A stretch of 64,000 nucleotides of DNA, taken from Devosia oryzisoli. Lineage in GTDB: Bacteria > Pseudomonadota > Alphaproteobacteria > Rhizobiales > Devosiaceae. The stretch lies in contig NZ_JACYFU010000004.1 of NCBI RefSeq assembly GCF_014837245.1, positions 124,001 through 188,000 on the forward strand, written 5' to 3'. The notes below the pieces were generated by a model. It did not search any database, had not been told where the DNA came from, and worked only from the letters and a program-made list of their open reading frames with translations. Positions within the stretch are counted from its first letter, which is position 1; the number at the start of each line of letters is the position of its first letter. Positions 1 through 9,950 of this stretch are shown one piece after another. The position numbers and the translations under genes were made by a program.

Positions 1-771
1 AAGAATTTCGCCGGCCCCACGGCCGCCATTACCATACTGTTCCTGGCATTCGGCGGCCGCGGCATCAACCGCTGGGTCAAGCTTGGGCTGGTCGCGGCCG
101 CGGCCTACTTCCTCTACCGCACCCACTCCAAGACGTCCCTCGGCCTGCTGGTCCCGGCGCTGCTGCTGGGCTGGACCTATCTCGCTTTCGGCGCCCGCCG
201 CCTGCGCCTGGTGGTGCCGTTTCTGGTCCTGGCGGTGATCATCGCGCTGGTCGGGTATGGCGGAGAACTCGCCGCCATCATCGATATCAACGAGACACCG
301 GACGCCCTCAGCGGCCGCGGCTCGATCTGGCCCATCCTCATCGAGTACGCCAATGCTCACCCGGTGACCGGCGCGGGCTTCGGCTCGTTCTGGAACATCG
401 GCCCGGACAGCCCGGTCTTTGGGCTCGCGGCCAGTTGGGTTGCCACTCTCGGGAACGGGCACAATGGCTATCTCGATACCCTGACGCAGCTTGGCTATCC
501 CGGCCTGATCATGGCTGCCGGCGCCGTGGTCCTCCTGCCTGGCTGGCGGCTGGTCACCGACACGCGTATCCACGACACCACCGGAGCCCTGCTCCTGTCG
601 CTTCTCGTGTTCTGCGCGTTTCACAATCTGACCGAAACAAGCCTGCTCGACCGTGACGTGGGCATCTGGCTCTTCATGGTTTTCGTCGTCGCCGGAATCG
701 GCAAGGCCTCCCGCGAGGGAGCGCTCGTCAGGTCAGGTCTTCCGCGCGGCCAAAGGGACGTCGCGCAATGA
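1..771 (+). CDS. O-antigen ligase/polymerase-like membrane protein (5' truncated)
   Basis: The frame is open from the first base, so the start lies outside the window and only the C-terminal 256 residues are seen. They contain several hydrophobic segments, an HSKTSLGLL stretch, then RGSIWPI, a TGAGFGSFW motif and NGHNGYLD before the last membrane segments. These are hallmarks of the Wzy_C/WaaL/ExoQ family, whose members polymerise or ligate lipid-linked glycans at the periplasmic face. The stop overlaps the start of the flippase gene (ATGA). With the flippase and the GT2 downstream it should act in exopolysaccharide export. Polymerase versus ligase cannot be told apart from sequence alone. 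Confidence 0.85.
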   Translation, partial: KNFAGPTAAITILFLAFGGRGINRWVKLGLVAAAAYFLYRTHSKTSLGLLVPALLLGWTYLAFGARRLRLVVPFLVLAVIIALVGYGGELAAIIDINETPDALSGRGSIWPILIEYANAHPVTGAGFGSFWNIGPDSPVFGLAASWVATLGNGHNGYLDTLTQLGYPGLIMAAGAVVLLPGWRLVTDTRIHDTTGALLLSLLVFCAFHNLTETSLLDRDVGIWLFMVFVVAGIGKASREGALVRSGLPRGQRDVAQ

Positions 772-2069
772 AGGCGCTGCGGTCCGGCTCGCGCCTGTTC
801 GGCTACGGCTTTGCCGCGCTCGGGCCCATCGGCTCGGCCGGCGCACAGTTCGTGCTTTCGCTGCAGGTGCTGCATGTCCTCGACCCGGCGGTGTTCGGAA
901 CCTTCGCCTTCCTGCTGCTCCTTTCGCAATTGAGCCTGAGCGTCTCGAGCGCTCTGCTGGTGGCGCCCTTCCCCGTTGCCGTTGCGGCCGATGGGGTCGA
1001 CCGGCGCTCCATGCTCGCGTGCTTTCACTCGGCCAATCTGGTGTACTCGGCTCTTGTGCTGGTGGTCTTCTGGATCATCGGGACGGCATTGGGCCTCGGA
1101 ACCGGTGTTGCGCTCATTTTCGGCGCCTACGCTGCGCTGATGGCGCTGCGCTGGTTCGGCAGGGCCTACAACTATTTCCACGGCTGGCAGGGAAGGACCA
1201 TCCGGTCCGACCTCCTCTATGGCCTGCTGCTGCTTGGGGCGGTCTGGATAATGCAGGCGACGGGCACGGCATCCCTGCTCGCGGCGACCCTCGGCCTCCT
1301 AGCCGCCGCCGCAATTTCGACCCTGGTGCTCGGCAGGGATTTTCTCCTGTGTCAGGCCACTCGGCTCTCCCTCCATGCCCTGGGCACCTATCGCGCCATC
1401 TGGCGCAATCATTCCCGCTGGTCCCTTGCGGGGGTTGCCACGACGGAACTGACGGCCAACGCCCATGCCTATGTCGTCACCCTGCTGATCGGTCCGCTGG
1501 CGTTTGCCCCGCTTGCCGCCAGTGCGCTGCTGATCCGGCCGATCAACCTTGCGGCCAATGCACTGCGCGATTTCGAGCGGCCCCGCCTCGCCCGCATCCT
1601 CGCGAACCAGGGCACAGAGCCTGCAGTCGGCGCGCTGCGGGCCTTTTCCGCGGTCCTGTTTTCCGTCTGGACAGGCTGTGCCGTATTGGCCGCCGCCATC
1701 GCCGTCTATGCCCCGGGCGCCATCTTCCCACCCGAATACGCGCGCGGCGAACTGCTGCTGGGCGCCTCGCTCTGGTTCGGCGTGACCCTGCTGCGCAATC
1801 TGCGCACTCCGTCGAGCGTGCTGCTGCAGGCCGCCGGCCAGTTCCGTCCACTGGCGAGCGCCAGCTCGGTGTCGTGCGGCGTGTCCATCGCCGCCGTGGC
1901 AGGCCTCACTTTCCTGCTTGGCCCTGTTTGGTCCATCGCCGGCGTGGCCCTGGGCGAAATGGTGTTTGCGGCGATGGTGTCGCGCCAGTTCAGGCGCTGG
2001 CGGCAGACCCGGCGGACCGATGCGTCCACCCCGGCAACGGCCGGCCAGGCCGATGTGGAGATGACATGA
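768..2069 (+). CDS. Oligosaccharide flippase, Wzx/MATE-like
   Basis: This 433-residue protein has about 12 hydrophobic segments separated by short charged loops. Its N-terminus (GSAGAQFVLSLQVLHVLDPAVFGTFAF) is typical of polysaccharide-export membrane proteins of the MOP superfamily. Such proteins move undecaprenyl-linked repeat units across the inner membrane. The start ATG overlaps the stop of the Wzy-like gene, and the 3' end overlaps the GT2 start, so the three genes are translationally coupled. The length fits the family. The substrate is unknown; presumably it is the repeat unit made by the neighbouring transferases. Confidence 0.85.
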   Translation: MKALRSGSRLFGYGFAALGPIGSAGAQFVLSLQVLHVLDPAVFGTFAFLLLLSQLSLSVSSALLVAPFPVAVAADGVDRRSMLACFHSANLVYSALVLVVFWIIGTALGLGTGVALIFGAYAALMALRWFGRAYNYFHGWQGRTIRSDLLYGLLLLGAVWIMQATGTASLLAATLGLLAAAAISTLVLGRDFLLCQATRLSLHALGTYRAIWRNHSRWSLAGVATTELTANAHAYVVTLLIGPLAFAPLAASALLIRPINLAANALRDFERPRLARILANQGTEPAVGALRAFSAVLFSVWTGCAVLAAAIAVYAPGAIFPPEYARGELLLGASLWFGVTLLRNLRTPSSVLLQAAGQFRPLASASSVSCGVSIAAVAGLTFLLGPVWSIAGVALGEMVFAAMVSRQFRRWRQTRRTDASTPATAGQADVEMT

Positions 2070-3154
2070 TGCCCCCCTCCCCGCCAAGAGTGACCATAGG
2101 GATCAAGGCCCTCAACGAGGCGCGTCACATTCAGGCGTCCATCGAGAGCGCCCTGGCGGCAGTCGAGCCCTATGGCGGCGACGTGGTCCTGGCCGATAGC
2201 GGCTCGACCGACGGCACGATCGAGATCGCCCGGCGCTATCCGGTCCGCATCGTTCAACTGGCCGATCCAGCCCAGCGGTCGTGCGGCGCGGGAGCACAGA
2301 TGGCCTTCCAGGCCAGCCATGACAGCGACTACTTCTATCTGCTCGATGGCGACATGGTGCTTGACCCTGCCTTCCTCGCGGCGGGCCTGCGTTATCTTGA
2401 GCAGAACCCCCGCGTCGCCGGGGTTGGCGGGCACGTGATGGAGATGAATACGGCGGGCGAAGGCTTCCAGATTCGGGCCAGGACCGTCAGGACGGACCCC
2501 AACTGGCTGCCGGGCATCGTCAATCGTCTCGATTGCGGCGGCCTCTATCGCACGCAAGCCATTGAGGAACTCGGCTATTTTGCCGACCGCAATCTTCACG
2601 CCTTCGAAGAGTTCGAGCTCGGCGCCCGGCTGCAAAGTCGGGGCTGGCAGCTCGCGCGTATCGATCACCCGGCAGTCGAACACTATGGCCACCAGATGGG
2701 GGGCTACAGCCTCCTGTGGCGGCGCATGAAGTCAGGTTATGCCGGTGCCCCCGGCGAAGTGCTGCGCGGCGCTCTCGGGCAGCGTCACCAGTCGATCGTG
2801 CTGCGGCGCATGTCGCACATTCGCAACGGCGCCGCCGTCCTTGCCTGGTGGCTGGCCATCCTCATTGTGCTTTTCCTGCCCATACCGGTCGGGTTCCGCC
2901 TCGCACTCGCCCTCGCCCTGCTGCTGGCCCCGCTCCTCTTCCTGTCATGGCGCCGCGGCGGCTTCAGGCTTGGCCTCTATTCTCTGGCCGCATGGAACGT
3001 CAGTGCCTGGGGGCTGCTCTCCGGATTTTTCCGCACCCGAGCGCGCCCGGCTGACCCTCTCCAATTGCGGGAACTGCAGGCTGGTTCGGACAGGTCCCCG
3101 ACGGAGCTTCGGGCCAGCCAGCGTGAGCGGCCGGCAGGCCCGTTGGCTCAATAG
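2066..3154 (+). CDS. Family 2 glycosyltransferase with C-terminal membrane segments
   Basis: The 362-residue protein opens with a GT-A fold: [13 protein letters not shown] near residue 10, [12 protein letters not shown] as the nucleotide-sugar loop, and [10 protein letters not shown] carrying the DxD-like metal site. Two or three hydrophobic segments follow near residues 260-320, so the enzyme is probably anchored to the inner membrane and faces the cytoplasm. The ATG at 2066 overlaps the flippase stop (ATGA), and a second ATG follows at once. It is the last gene of this plus-strand group; its stop overlaps the 3' end of the convergent RTX gene by 7 bases. Donor and acceptor sugars are unknown. 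Confidence 0.88.
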   Translation: MMPPSPPRVTIGIKALNEARHIQASIESALAAVEPYGGDVVLADSGSTDGTIEIARRYPVRIVQLADPAQRSCGAGAQMAFQASHDSDYFYLLDGDMVLDPAFLAAGLRYLEQNPRVAGVGGHVMEMNTAGEGFQIRARTVRTDPNWLPGIVNRLDCGGLYRTQAIEELGYFADRNLHAFEEFELGARLQSRGWQLARIDHPAVEHYGHQMGGYSLLWRRMKSGYAGAPGEVLRGALGQRHQSIVLRRMSHIRNGAAVLAWWLAILIVLFLPIPVGFRLALALALLLAPLLFLSWRRGGFRLGLYSLAAWNVSAWGLLSGFFRTRARPADPLQLRELQAGSDRSPTELRASQRERPAGPLAQ

Positions 3155-6100
3155 AAGTAGAAGTCGCTGGCGTGCAGTCCCTCGATCGTCTGGTTTTCGA
3201 TGAGGATGCTGCCATGATCGCCCATATCGATGAGGGTGTGGTTTCCCATCTGGCTCATGGCATCCTTGAGGGCTTCGAAGCCATCGAAGCCCATGTCTCC
3301 GCCAACCCTGATGAGGTCCCCCTGCGCCCCATTGAAGTCCTTGATGACGTCGCGTCCGAAACTCCCTGAAAAGTCGAAGCTGTCGCTTCCCAGTCCGCCT
3401 TCCAGCACGTCGTCGCCGCTGCCGCCCACCAGGGTATCATTGCCTTTCCCGCCGGAAAGAGTGTCATCGCCTGCGCCGCCGAGCAGCGTGTTGGCGCCGT
3501 TATTGCCGAACAGCCGGTCGTCGAAGGCCGAGCCCTCGATCCCCTCGACGGCCACGTAGCTGTCGCCGGCTGCATCCCCCGTATTGATCCCGGGCGTCAT
3601 GAGGCTGGCCGTCACCCCAGCACCGGCCGATGCGTAGGTCGCCAAATCGGTGCCGGCGCCGCCGTTGAGCGCATCTGCGCCCTCCCCCCCATCGAGGATA
3701 TCGTTGCCGTCGCTGCCGGTCAGGATGTCGTTGCCGCGTCCCCCGTGCAGGGTGTCGTCTCCGGCTCCGCCGCCGAGGCGGTCATTCCCGTCTTCGCCGA
3801 ACAAGGTGTTGTCGTTGCTGTCGCCATAAAGCCAGTCGTCGAACCGGGAGCCGATCAGTCCCTCGAAGTTGATCAGCGCATCGCCGCGCGCGTCTCCCAG
3901 GCCGGCCTGGGTGCCCGACAGATCGGCGCGCACGAACGAGGTCGCATCCTCGTAGGAGGCGAAATCGAAGCCGTCGCCACCGTCGAGGTGGTCCGCTCCC
4001 GCGCCGCCGATAAGGATGTCGTCTCCCTCTCCGCCATCCAGGTGATCGTCCCCGATGCGCCCGGACAGGATGTCGTCTCCGGCGCCGCCAAACAGATGGT
4101 TGTTGAGATAGTCGCCAAAAATCCGGTCGTCGTGGGCGCTGCCGATGACGCCTTCCACCGACACGAAAGTGTCGCCCTTGGCCTCGCCCTTGCCCGGCGC
4201 GGCCTCGCGCATATCCACCCGGATGGCGCTTCCGGCTTCGGCGTAGGAGGCGAGATCGAACCCGGCTCCGCCGTTCAACACGTCTGCGCCCATGCCGCCA
4301 TCGAGGATGTCGTCGCCGTCGCTGCCCATCAGGCGGTCGTCGCCTTCGCCGCCGGACAGCAGGTCATCCCCTCCCCCGCCGCCGAGCCGGTCATGGCCGT
4401 CCCCGCCGAAAAGGCGGATGTCCGCGCCGTCGCCATAGAGCCAGTCGTCGTGCCGCGACCCGATAATGCCTTCGAAATTCTGGAAGGTATCTCCGGCTGC
4501 GTCCCCAAGGCCCGCCTGCTGGCCGGAAATGTCCGCCCGCACGAAGCTCTGCGCCTCTTCGTAGGACACGAGGTTGTGCCCCGCGCCGCCATCCAGGGCG
4601 TCGGCTCCCGCGCCACCCGAGAGCACGTCATCGCCGGCCCCGCCCACCATCGTGTCGTCGCCGTCGGTGCCCGCAAGCAGGCCACCCTCGTCGCCGGCAT
4701 GAATGACCGCCGGCTGGGGCGGGAGTTTGACCTTTTCGGCCGGCCCGCTGAGCGCGCTGGTCGTGAAGGCGATGTTTTCCGCCTTAAGGTCGCCCGGCTG
4801 TACGCCGGTCAGAAACAGCTTGCTGTCCTTGAAGCTGATCACCGTCCCCGAGGTGCCGTCGACGATCTGCTGCTCGATGGTCAGCGCCGCCGTGGTCGCC
4901 TTGACCCGTGTGAAATCGAGGACATCCTGGGCTGGATCGAAATCGGTGATGGTGTCGAAGCCGCCCTTCTCGGTCACGATGATCCGATCCCGGCCCGCTC
5001 CGGTGGTCAGCACATCGTTGCCGGCGCTGCCCAGGATCACGTCGTTGCCCGCGCCCGTATCGATGAAGCTCGACCCTGCCCGGCTGGCGTCAACCAGATC
5101 ATCGCCGTCACCTGTGGCCACCGCGCTGGACGCCAGGAGGGTGACGTGATCGTTTCCGTCCGTCCCCACATATGTGCCCGGGGTCTTGATCGTCTGCGAC
5201 ACGTACTGGCCGTCGTGCACCCCGTATTTGAGGTCGAAGTCCAGCGAGCCGGTGGTAAAGAGGGTAGCAATTCCAGCGCTGTTGAAGGTCGTGGGGTTGG
5301 CATTGTTGTCCACGCCGAACGCCTCTGCCTGGTAGCGCACGCCATTGATTTCGATCCAGTCCACATAGAGGCCGGAATTGGGAACCGGATTGTCGAAGTA
5401 GATCTGGACGCGGGCGGGGTCCACCGCCCCGAGCGCGATCGCATACTCGCCGAACTGGCCGTTCAGCCGCTGCGCGGTCACCTCGATGCTGTCCACCACC
5501 ACGCCATCCACCGTCACCAGCATCACCGGCGTGTGCCCGACCGGTGCCCGCCCGGAGGCGCGAATGATCAGCGTTGCGTCGTCCGAGGCCAGCGCATCGG
5601 TTTCGGTGCCGTAGTCGGGGCGGGCGCCGGCGAGCGGGCGTCCATCCGCGAAGGCCGAGGCGATGATGTCGTAGGCCGGCTTGCCCTCGGGCGAATAATC
5701 GTTGTCCTGGCCCTGCGCCGTGTTCCAGCCCCACAGGAACGATCCGGCAAACCAGTCGCCGGCCTCCGCCCAGGCCTTGAAGAACCCTTCGTACAGAGCC
5801 GCCTGCGTTTCGACGCTGGGCGCGGCCGCGCTCGAATAGTCTCCGGGGTTGATGCCCGCCCCCTCCACGCTGCGAAACCCGAGCTCGGTGATCAGCACTG
5901 GCTTGTCGAACTGGGCCGCGAGCTTTTGCGTGTAGTCCATGACGGACATGCCCAGCTTGGACCCGTAGGGCGAGTCGGCCGACGTCCAGCCCTCGTAGGC
6001 CTCCTGCGCCGTCGGCACCGCGCTGTCGGTGAGTTTGGCATAGGCGTTGACGCCGATATAGTCGAGCTGCCCCCAGAACTCGACTTGGTCGATGTTCCAG

Positions 6101-6627
6101 TATTGCGCCGCAAGGGTAAGCGGACCGGAGTATACTTCGCGGACCGACGCGATGATGTCCGTCCAGTAGCTGGTATATTGCGGGCCGATCATGCTGGTCA
6201 GCTCGTTGCCCAGCGAGAACAGCTCGACATCGTTGGCCTCTGCCAGCCGCGCCAGGTCCATCAGCTCGCTCTTGTAGCTGGCGAACCACGAGGCCGCGTC
6301 GGCCGGCGCGATCGTGCCCGAAAAGCTGCCGTCGCTGGGGCTGATATGCGGCTTGAGCATCACGGTCAGGCCACGCGCATGCGCATCCTGGATGGTCTGC
6401 TCGATGCTCTGCAGGCTCTCCGTGCGCGCCCCTGCATAGACCGTGCTGCCTGTCCCGCCGTCCATGGTGTAGCGCGCCACGATTGCGGTGGAGTTGGCGT
6501 TGATATCCGTCACCCCGTCCAGGGCGTGCTGCACGGTGGCGTTTTCCCAGACATCGGATCGGCTGGAGTCGATGCTGATGCCCTGGAAGTCCCAGCCCAA
6601 TGCGGAAGCGGAAGTCGTTGTCGCCAT
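3148..6627 (-). CDS. Type I-secreted RTX glycoside hydrolase with carbohydrate-binding domain
   Basis: This 1159-residue protein has no signal peptide. Residues 8-335 form a TIM-barrel glycosidase resembling GH5/GH113-type enzymes: Glu142 in FSLGNELTS and Glu248 in LITELGF are the likely acid/base and nucleophile. Residues 350-440 resemble CBM36/60-type calcium-dependent xylan-binding modules (ending [18 protein letters not shown]). From about 480 onward GGxGxDxLxGG calcium-binding nonapeptides dominate, including four related modules of about 120 residues arranged A-B-A'-B'. It ends in the aromatic tail FYFY, as type I secretion signals do. The ATG at 6627 follows AGGAG by 7 bases, better than the upstream TTG. 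Likely role, by analogy with rhizobial PlyA/ExsH: trimming the exopolysaccharide outside the cell. Confidence 0.85.
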   Translation of the reverse strand: MATTTSASALGWDFQGISIDSSRSDVWENATVQHALDGVTDINANSTAIVARYTMDGGTGSTVYAGARTESLQSIEQTIQDAHARGLTVMLKPHISPSDGSFSGTIAPADAASWFASYKSELMDLARLAEANDVELFSLGNELTSMIGPQYTSYWTDIIASVREVYSGPLTLAAQYWNIDQVEFWGQLDYIGVNAYAKLTDSAVPTAQEAYEGWTSADSPYGSKLGMSVMDYTQKLAAQFDKPVLITELGFRSVEGAGINPGDYSSAAAPSVETQAALYEGFFKAWAEAGDWFAGSFLWGWNTAQGQDNDYSPEGKPAYDIIASAFADGRPLAGARPDYGTETDALASDDATLIIRASGRAPVGHTPVMLVTVDGVVVDSIEVTAQRLNGQFGEYAIALGAVDPARVQIYFDNPVPNSGLYVDWIEINGVRYQAEAFGVDNNANPTTFNSAGIATLFTTGSLDFDLKYGVHDGQYVSQTIKTPGTYVGTDGNDHVTLLASSAVATGDGDDLVDASRAGSSFIDTGAGNDVILGSAGNDVLTTGAGRDRIIVTEKGGFDTITDFDPAQDVLDFTRVKATTAALTIEQQIVDGTSGTVISFKDSKLFLTGVQPGDLKAENIAFTTSALSGPAEKVKLPPQPAVIHAGDEGGLLAGTDGDDTMVGGAGDDVLSGGAGADALDGGAGHNLVSYEEAQSFVRADISGQQAGLGDAAGDTFQNFEGIIGSRHDDWLYGDGADIRLFGGDGHDRLGGGGGDDLLSGGEGDDRLMGSDGDDILDGGMGADVLNGGAGFDLASYAEAGSAIRVDMREAAPGKGEAKGDTFVSVEGVIGSAHDDRIFGDYLNNHLFGGAGDDILSGRIGDDHLDGGEGDDILIGGAGADHLDGGDGFDFASYEDATSFVRADLSGTQAGLGDARGDALINFEGLIGSRFDDWLYGDSNDNTLFGEDGNDRLGGGAGDDTLHGGRGNDILTGSDGNDILDGGEGADALNGGAGTDLATYASAGAGVTASLMTPGINTGDAAGDSYVAVEGIEGSAFDDRLFGNNGANTLLGGAGDDTLSGGKGNDTLVGGSGDDVLEGGLGSDSFDFSGSFGRDVIKDFNGAQGDLIRVGGDMGFDGFEALKDAMSQMGNHTLIDMGDHGSILIENQTIEGLHASDFYFY

Positions 6628-6742
6628 GACCAATCTCCTGTCACGGCGAAATTATCAGGCGGCTATGTGCAATTCGTGCCGAGTGTCCATCAATTTGAGG
6701 GACACGTTTTCATATCCTGTTATCCAACGCGGCCCGGTGCCT

Positions 6743-7843
6743 CTAGACGACGGAAGCTGCAGCACGCCCGCGCGGAAAGCGCCTGTCCACCATCCGCGCC
6801 CCAAGGCGCACGACCGGCACTTCCACGAACAGGTGCAGCAGCACGCCAAAGCCGATCGCGCCCAGCCACAGCACGATCCAGCCCAGCCACAGCTCGATTT
6901 CCACTCCCAGGCGCCTGAAAACCTCGAGGCCCACGAGGAGAACGGCATTGTGAATCAGGTAGATGGAGTAGCTGGCATTGCCCAGGAGGTTGCCCAGCCG
7001 CCCCACGAAACCTGACGAGGGCCTGGTCAGCACGCCCACTCCGACCACCGCCGCGCTCAGCAGCGTCATCCCCAGCCAGTAGATCGGCAGGCTCGCGCCG
7101 CTATTGTGCAACCAATGGATCGCAAGCCCCGTGAGCAGCGCCAGCCCGGCCATAAGTGGCAAGCCACCAGGCACGCTCGCCTGCCGCGCACTTCGCAGCC
7201 ACAGCCAGGCGATGAGAAAGCCGCCTCCGAACAGCAGGTTGGCGAAGCCTTCGAGGCCAAAGATATAGAGCATGGCAACGGGCGGCGCGGACTCCACCGT
7301 CAGGGCGCCGGGGTTCATCTGCGCAAACACCGCCAGCGGCAGGGGCAGCAGGAACCACGCGATCAGCCAGGGCAAGGCGCGGCGGCCAGAGAGCATGCAC
7401 AACGCGAAGATGACGTAGAACTGAAACTCCTGCCGCAGTGTCCAGAGCACGTTCGGCTTCAGCTCGCCCACGGGCCAGAGCACCAGCGCCCGTAGGAACG
7501 GCCCCCATTCCACCACATGTGTCCCGAGGTAGGTGAGCGCGTTATAGCCCAGGATGCAGATCCACATGAACGGCACGATCCGGCTGAACCGCCGGGCGAA
7601 GAACTCGCCCATCGTCGTCTTCGGCCTCAGGTCCCGGTCCAGCGTCACGATGGTGATGACGAAGCCGCTGATCACGAAGAATATCGACACGCCAACGCTG
7701 CCGAGCTGCTCGAGCGGCAGCAGGTCTTTGCCGAAATATTCGGGATAGGCCATCATCGAGCTGGCATGGATGGCGACCACGAACAGCGCTGCGATGCCTC
7801 GCAGATACTGCACGCCGTCGATTGTCCCCGACTTGTTGCGCAT
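6743..7843 (-). CDS. Acyltransferase family 3 (OafA/NodL-type membrane O-acyltransferase)
   Basis: The 366-residue protein begins with IDGVQYLRGIAALFVVAIHAS, the signature of acyltransferase-3, with the catalytic His in the first membrane segment. It continues with GVSIFFVISGFVI and FFARRFSRIVPFMW, both conserved in the family, and has about ten membrane segments in all. Such enzymes add acetyl or other acyl groups to exopolysaccharide or lipopolysaccharide sugars. It lies between the RTX glycosidase and the PssD/PssE group on the same strand, so decoration of the locally made polymer is the likely job. The acyl donor and target sugar cannot be read from sequence. Confidence 0.88.
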   Translation of the reverse strand: MRNKSGTIDGVQYLRGIAALFVVAIHASSMMAYPEYFGKDLLPLEQLGSVGVSIFFVISGFVITIVTLDRDLRPKTTMGEFFARRFSRIVPFMWICILGYNALTYLGTHVVEWGPFLRALVLWPVGELKPNVLWTLRQEFQFYVIFALCMLSGRRALPWLIAWFLLPLPLAVFAQMNPGALTVESAPPVAMLYIFGLEGFANLLFGGGFLIAWLWLRSARQASVPGGLPLMAGLALLTGLAIHWLHNSGASLPIYWLGMTLLSAAVVGVGVLTRPSSGFVGRLGNLLGNASYSIYLIHNAVLLVGLEVFRRLGVEIELWLGWIVLWLGAIGFGVLLHLFVEVPVVRLGARMVDRRFPRGRAAASVV

Positions 7844-7953
7844 CGCGCCTCCTGGCCAGTGGCCGGTTCTGCATTCCGGCCATGGGCGATGCCGGTGTCA
7901 GTCGCCCATCGCGCACGGGGACCACGAAGGACCCCGCCCCGTCTGTCTGCCCG

Positions 7954-8826
7954 TCATGCCGTGGCCGGCAGGAACAATTCGTCGACCAGCGCCTTGGTCT
8001 GGACGATGTTGGCTTTGCTCGACGCCCCAAAGACGATGGCTTCCACGCCCCCCAGATCGGCCACGTAGTCTATCGCCTCGCGCGCCGGGATGGCGCCCGA
8101 AGCCAGCACAGACATCGCAATCGGCCGAAAGCTGCGGCTGCGGATCGCCTGTTCGTAGACGTCCTTTCCGCCGCTCATGCGGAACCCGATCTTGTTGATA
8201 TTGCTGCAGATGATGGGGTTCTCGATGCCCACCCGCGCCAGCGCTTTCAACAACATCGGCGTGTTCATGGTGATGAACCCCGGCTCCGCATCGTATTTGC
8301 GCCGGATATGATCGGCGAAAATCCGGAACGCCTCGTGGAGCCCCATGCCCAGGAGCAGATCGGTGACGACGTTCTGCAGGAAGATCACCGGCGTCCGGGT
8401 GCCGTGGAACATCTTCATCTCGGCGTCGATCAGGAGCTCGCCAATGCCCTGCATGTCCCTCTTGGCCATGGACATGCCGCCCTTGAGAACCGCGCCCAGG
8501 GCGCCGCTGTCGGGCAGCATCTTGCCCAGCGCGTTGAGAAGGCCATGCTCGGTCACTGCGTTGGCATATTTGTGCGCATAGGGCATGCATGGATAGAACA
8601 CGAAGTCCGCATACCGCTCCGGGTTGGCCCGGACATGGTCGCAGATCGCCTCGATGCGATCATGCGTGGTGCACATGAAGGCACGGATGCCCGCGTCGTA
8701 GGCGCTGTCCAGGACGCGGATGATTTCAGACGTATCCTGAAACCGCATGGCCTGCGCCCGCGCCTTCTCCTCGGACATGTGGTTCACGCCGAAAAACTGG
8801 TTATCGCCAAAGATCACTCTTTCCAT
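7954..8826 (-). CDS. Conserved protein of unknown function in exopolysaccharide operon (TIM-barrel-like)
   Basis: I do not recognise this 290-residue soluble protein. It starts ERVIFGDNQFFGVNHMS and shows repeated strand-helix units (AGIRAFMCTTHDR, NPIICSNINKIGFRMSGG, RPIAMSVLASGAIPAREAIDY, GVEAIVFGASS) that look like a beta/alpha barrel with an aldo-keto-reductase or aldolase-like rhythm. I see no clear catalytic signature. The ATG follows GAGGAG/AAGGG, and only 5 bases separate it from the Gfo/Idh/MocA stop, so the two genes are surely cotranscribed and may act in one sugar-modification step. A role in nucleotide-sugar synthesis is only inferred from context. Confidence 0.7.
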   Translation of the reverse strand: MERVIFGDNQFFGVNHMSEEKARAQAMRFQDTSEIIRVLDSAYDAGIRAFMCTTHDRIEAICDHVRANPERYADFVFYPCMPYAHKYANAVTEHGLLNALGKMLPDSGALGAVLKGGMSMAKRDMQGIGELLIDAEMKMFHGTRTPVIFLQNVVTDLLLGMGLHEAFRIFADHIRRKYDAEPGFITMNTPMLLKALARVGIENPIICSNINKIGFRMSGGKDVYEQAIRSRSFRPIAMSVLASGAIPAREAIDYVADLGGVEAIVFGASSKANIVQTKALVDELFLPATA

Positions 8827-8831
8827 GGCCC

Positions 8832-9929
8832 TTAGCTCCTCGTCCCGAACAAGGCGCCGATGAGGCCGCGTTGCTCCTTGGCCGGCCTCGCCGGGATGGT
8901 TGCCTGCGACAGGCCTTCGGCGTCACGGATCAGCTTCTCGATCAGGGCGTCGGTTTGGACCGCACTGGACATCGGCGACAGGTTGCGCGCCGGGTCCCCG
9001 CCGACCGCGGCGATGAACGCGTCCACCTGCGCCGAATATTCTTCACCCCGCAGATAGAACCAGACCTCTTCGGTCAGTTCCGTTGTGTACAGCACGTTCC
9101 AGCCGGGCTTGAGCCCATGCTCGCGAGCGACGTCGGCATCGCGGATGAAAACCTGCACTTCCTGGCGGTCCGCGACGATTTTCCCGCCCTCGCCCCAGAT
9201 GCTGATTTTCATCGACATCTTGCGTTGACTCTCGTCGCTCCAGTTGGCCAGCACATGGCCGACCATGCCGTTTGCATAGGTCAGCGTCGAATAGACTTCG
9301 TCGTCCACGTCGCGTGAAAAGACCTTGTTGAGGACAGTCCCCTTGACGCCCACCGGCTGGCCCACAAGGTAGTTCATCAGGTCGAGGGCGTGCGAGGCGT
9401 AGTCGTAGAGGCAGCCACCCCCCTCGTTCTTGCTCGAGCGCCAGGTCCCACCCTTGGGTCTTAGCACGACGGGGCCATAGGCCTCCGACCGGATATTGTG
9501 CGCCCGGCCGATGACACCGCTCTCGAGCAGGCGCTTGGCCGCCTGGAAGGCGCCGACATAGCGGTAGTGATAGCCCACCTGGCCAACAAGGCCCCTGCTC
9601 TGCCCAAGCGCCACCAGTTCCTGGCCCTCTTCTGCCGCGAGGCTGAATGGCTTTTCGCAGAACACATGGATATTGCGCTCGAAGGCTTGCCGCACGAGGT
9701 CGGCGTGGTACCGCGATGGAGTTGCGATCACCACCGCGTCGAGGGTTTCCTTTTCGAAGAGTTCGGTGTGATCTGAATAGGTGGCGAGGCCCGTGTACTG
9801 TGCCAGTGGCGCCAGCAGGAACTTGGCCGGGTCACAGACGGCGACCACCTCGACATCGGGGTGTGCGTTGAACAGGGCCAGATGGGAAAGCCCCATCTTG
9901 CCCAGTCCGATAAGGGCTACGCGCTTCAT
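8832..9929 (-). CDS. Gfo/Idh/MocA family NAD(P)-dependent oxidoreductase
   Basis: The 365-residue enzyme has an N-terminal Rossmann fold (VALIGLGKMGLSHLALF), the segment VVIATPSRYHADLV, and the family's catalytic motif CEKPFSL with its lysine near residue 95. The C-terminal half is the usual alpha/beta dimerisation domain. Members oxidise or reduce sugars, inositols or nucleotide sugars. The gene is 21 bases downstream of pssE and 5 bases upstream of an unknown protein gene, within an exopolysaccharide operon. A nucleotide-sugar dehydrogenase or ketoreductase role is therefore likely, though the substrate is not determined. Confidence 0.88.
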   Translation of the reverse strand: MKRVALIGLGKMGLSHLALFNAHPDVEVVAVCDPAKFLLAPLAQYTGLATYSDHTELFEKETLDAVVIATPSRYHADLVRQAFERNIHVFCEKPFSLAAEEGQELVALGQSRGLVGQVGYHYRYVGAFQAAKRLLESGVIGRAHNIRSEAYGPVVLRPKGGTWRSSKNEGGGCLYDYASHALDLMNYLVGQPVGVKGTVLNKVFSRDVDDEVYSTLTYANGMVGHVLANWSDESQRKMSMKISIWGEGGKIVADRQEVQVFIRDADVAREHGLKPGWNVLYTTELTEEVWFYLRGEEYSAQVDAFIAAVGGDPARNLSPMSSAVQTDALIEKLIRDAEGLSQATIPARPAKEQRGLIGALFGTRS

Positions 9930-9950
9930 GTGAACGTTCTGCCTTCCAGG

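Noticed and set aside
653..2065. Upstream extension of the GT2 frame to position 653
   Set aside because: It overlaps the Wzy and flippase genes out of frame, and its translation before residue 470 is Arg/Pro-rich noise; the ATG at 2066 overlaps the flippase stop and begins the true GT-A domain.
3745..6918. A 1057-codon open frame on the plus strand opposite the RTX glycosidase
   Set aside because: It is the complement of the GGxGxD repeat region; codon bias of the minus-strand gene keeps it open. Its translation has no domain, no good ribosome site, and the minus-strand product is clearly a real protein.
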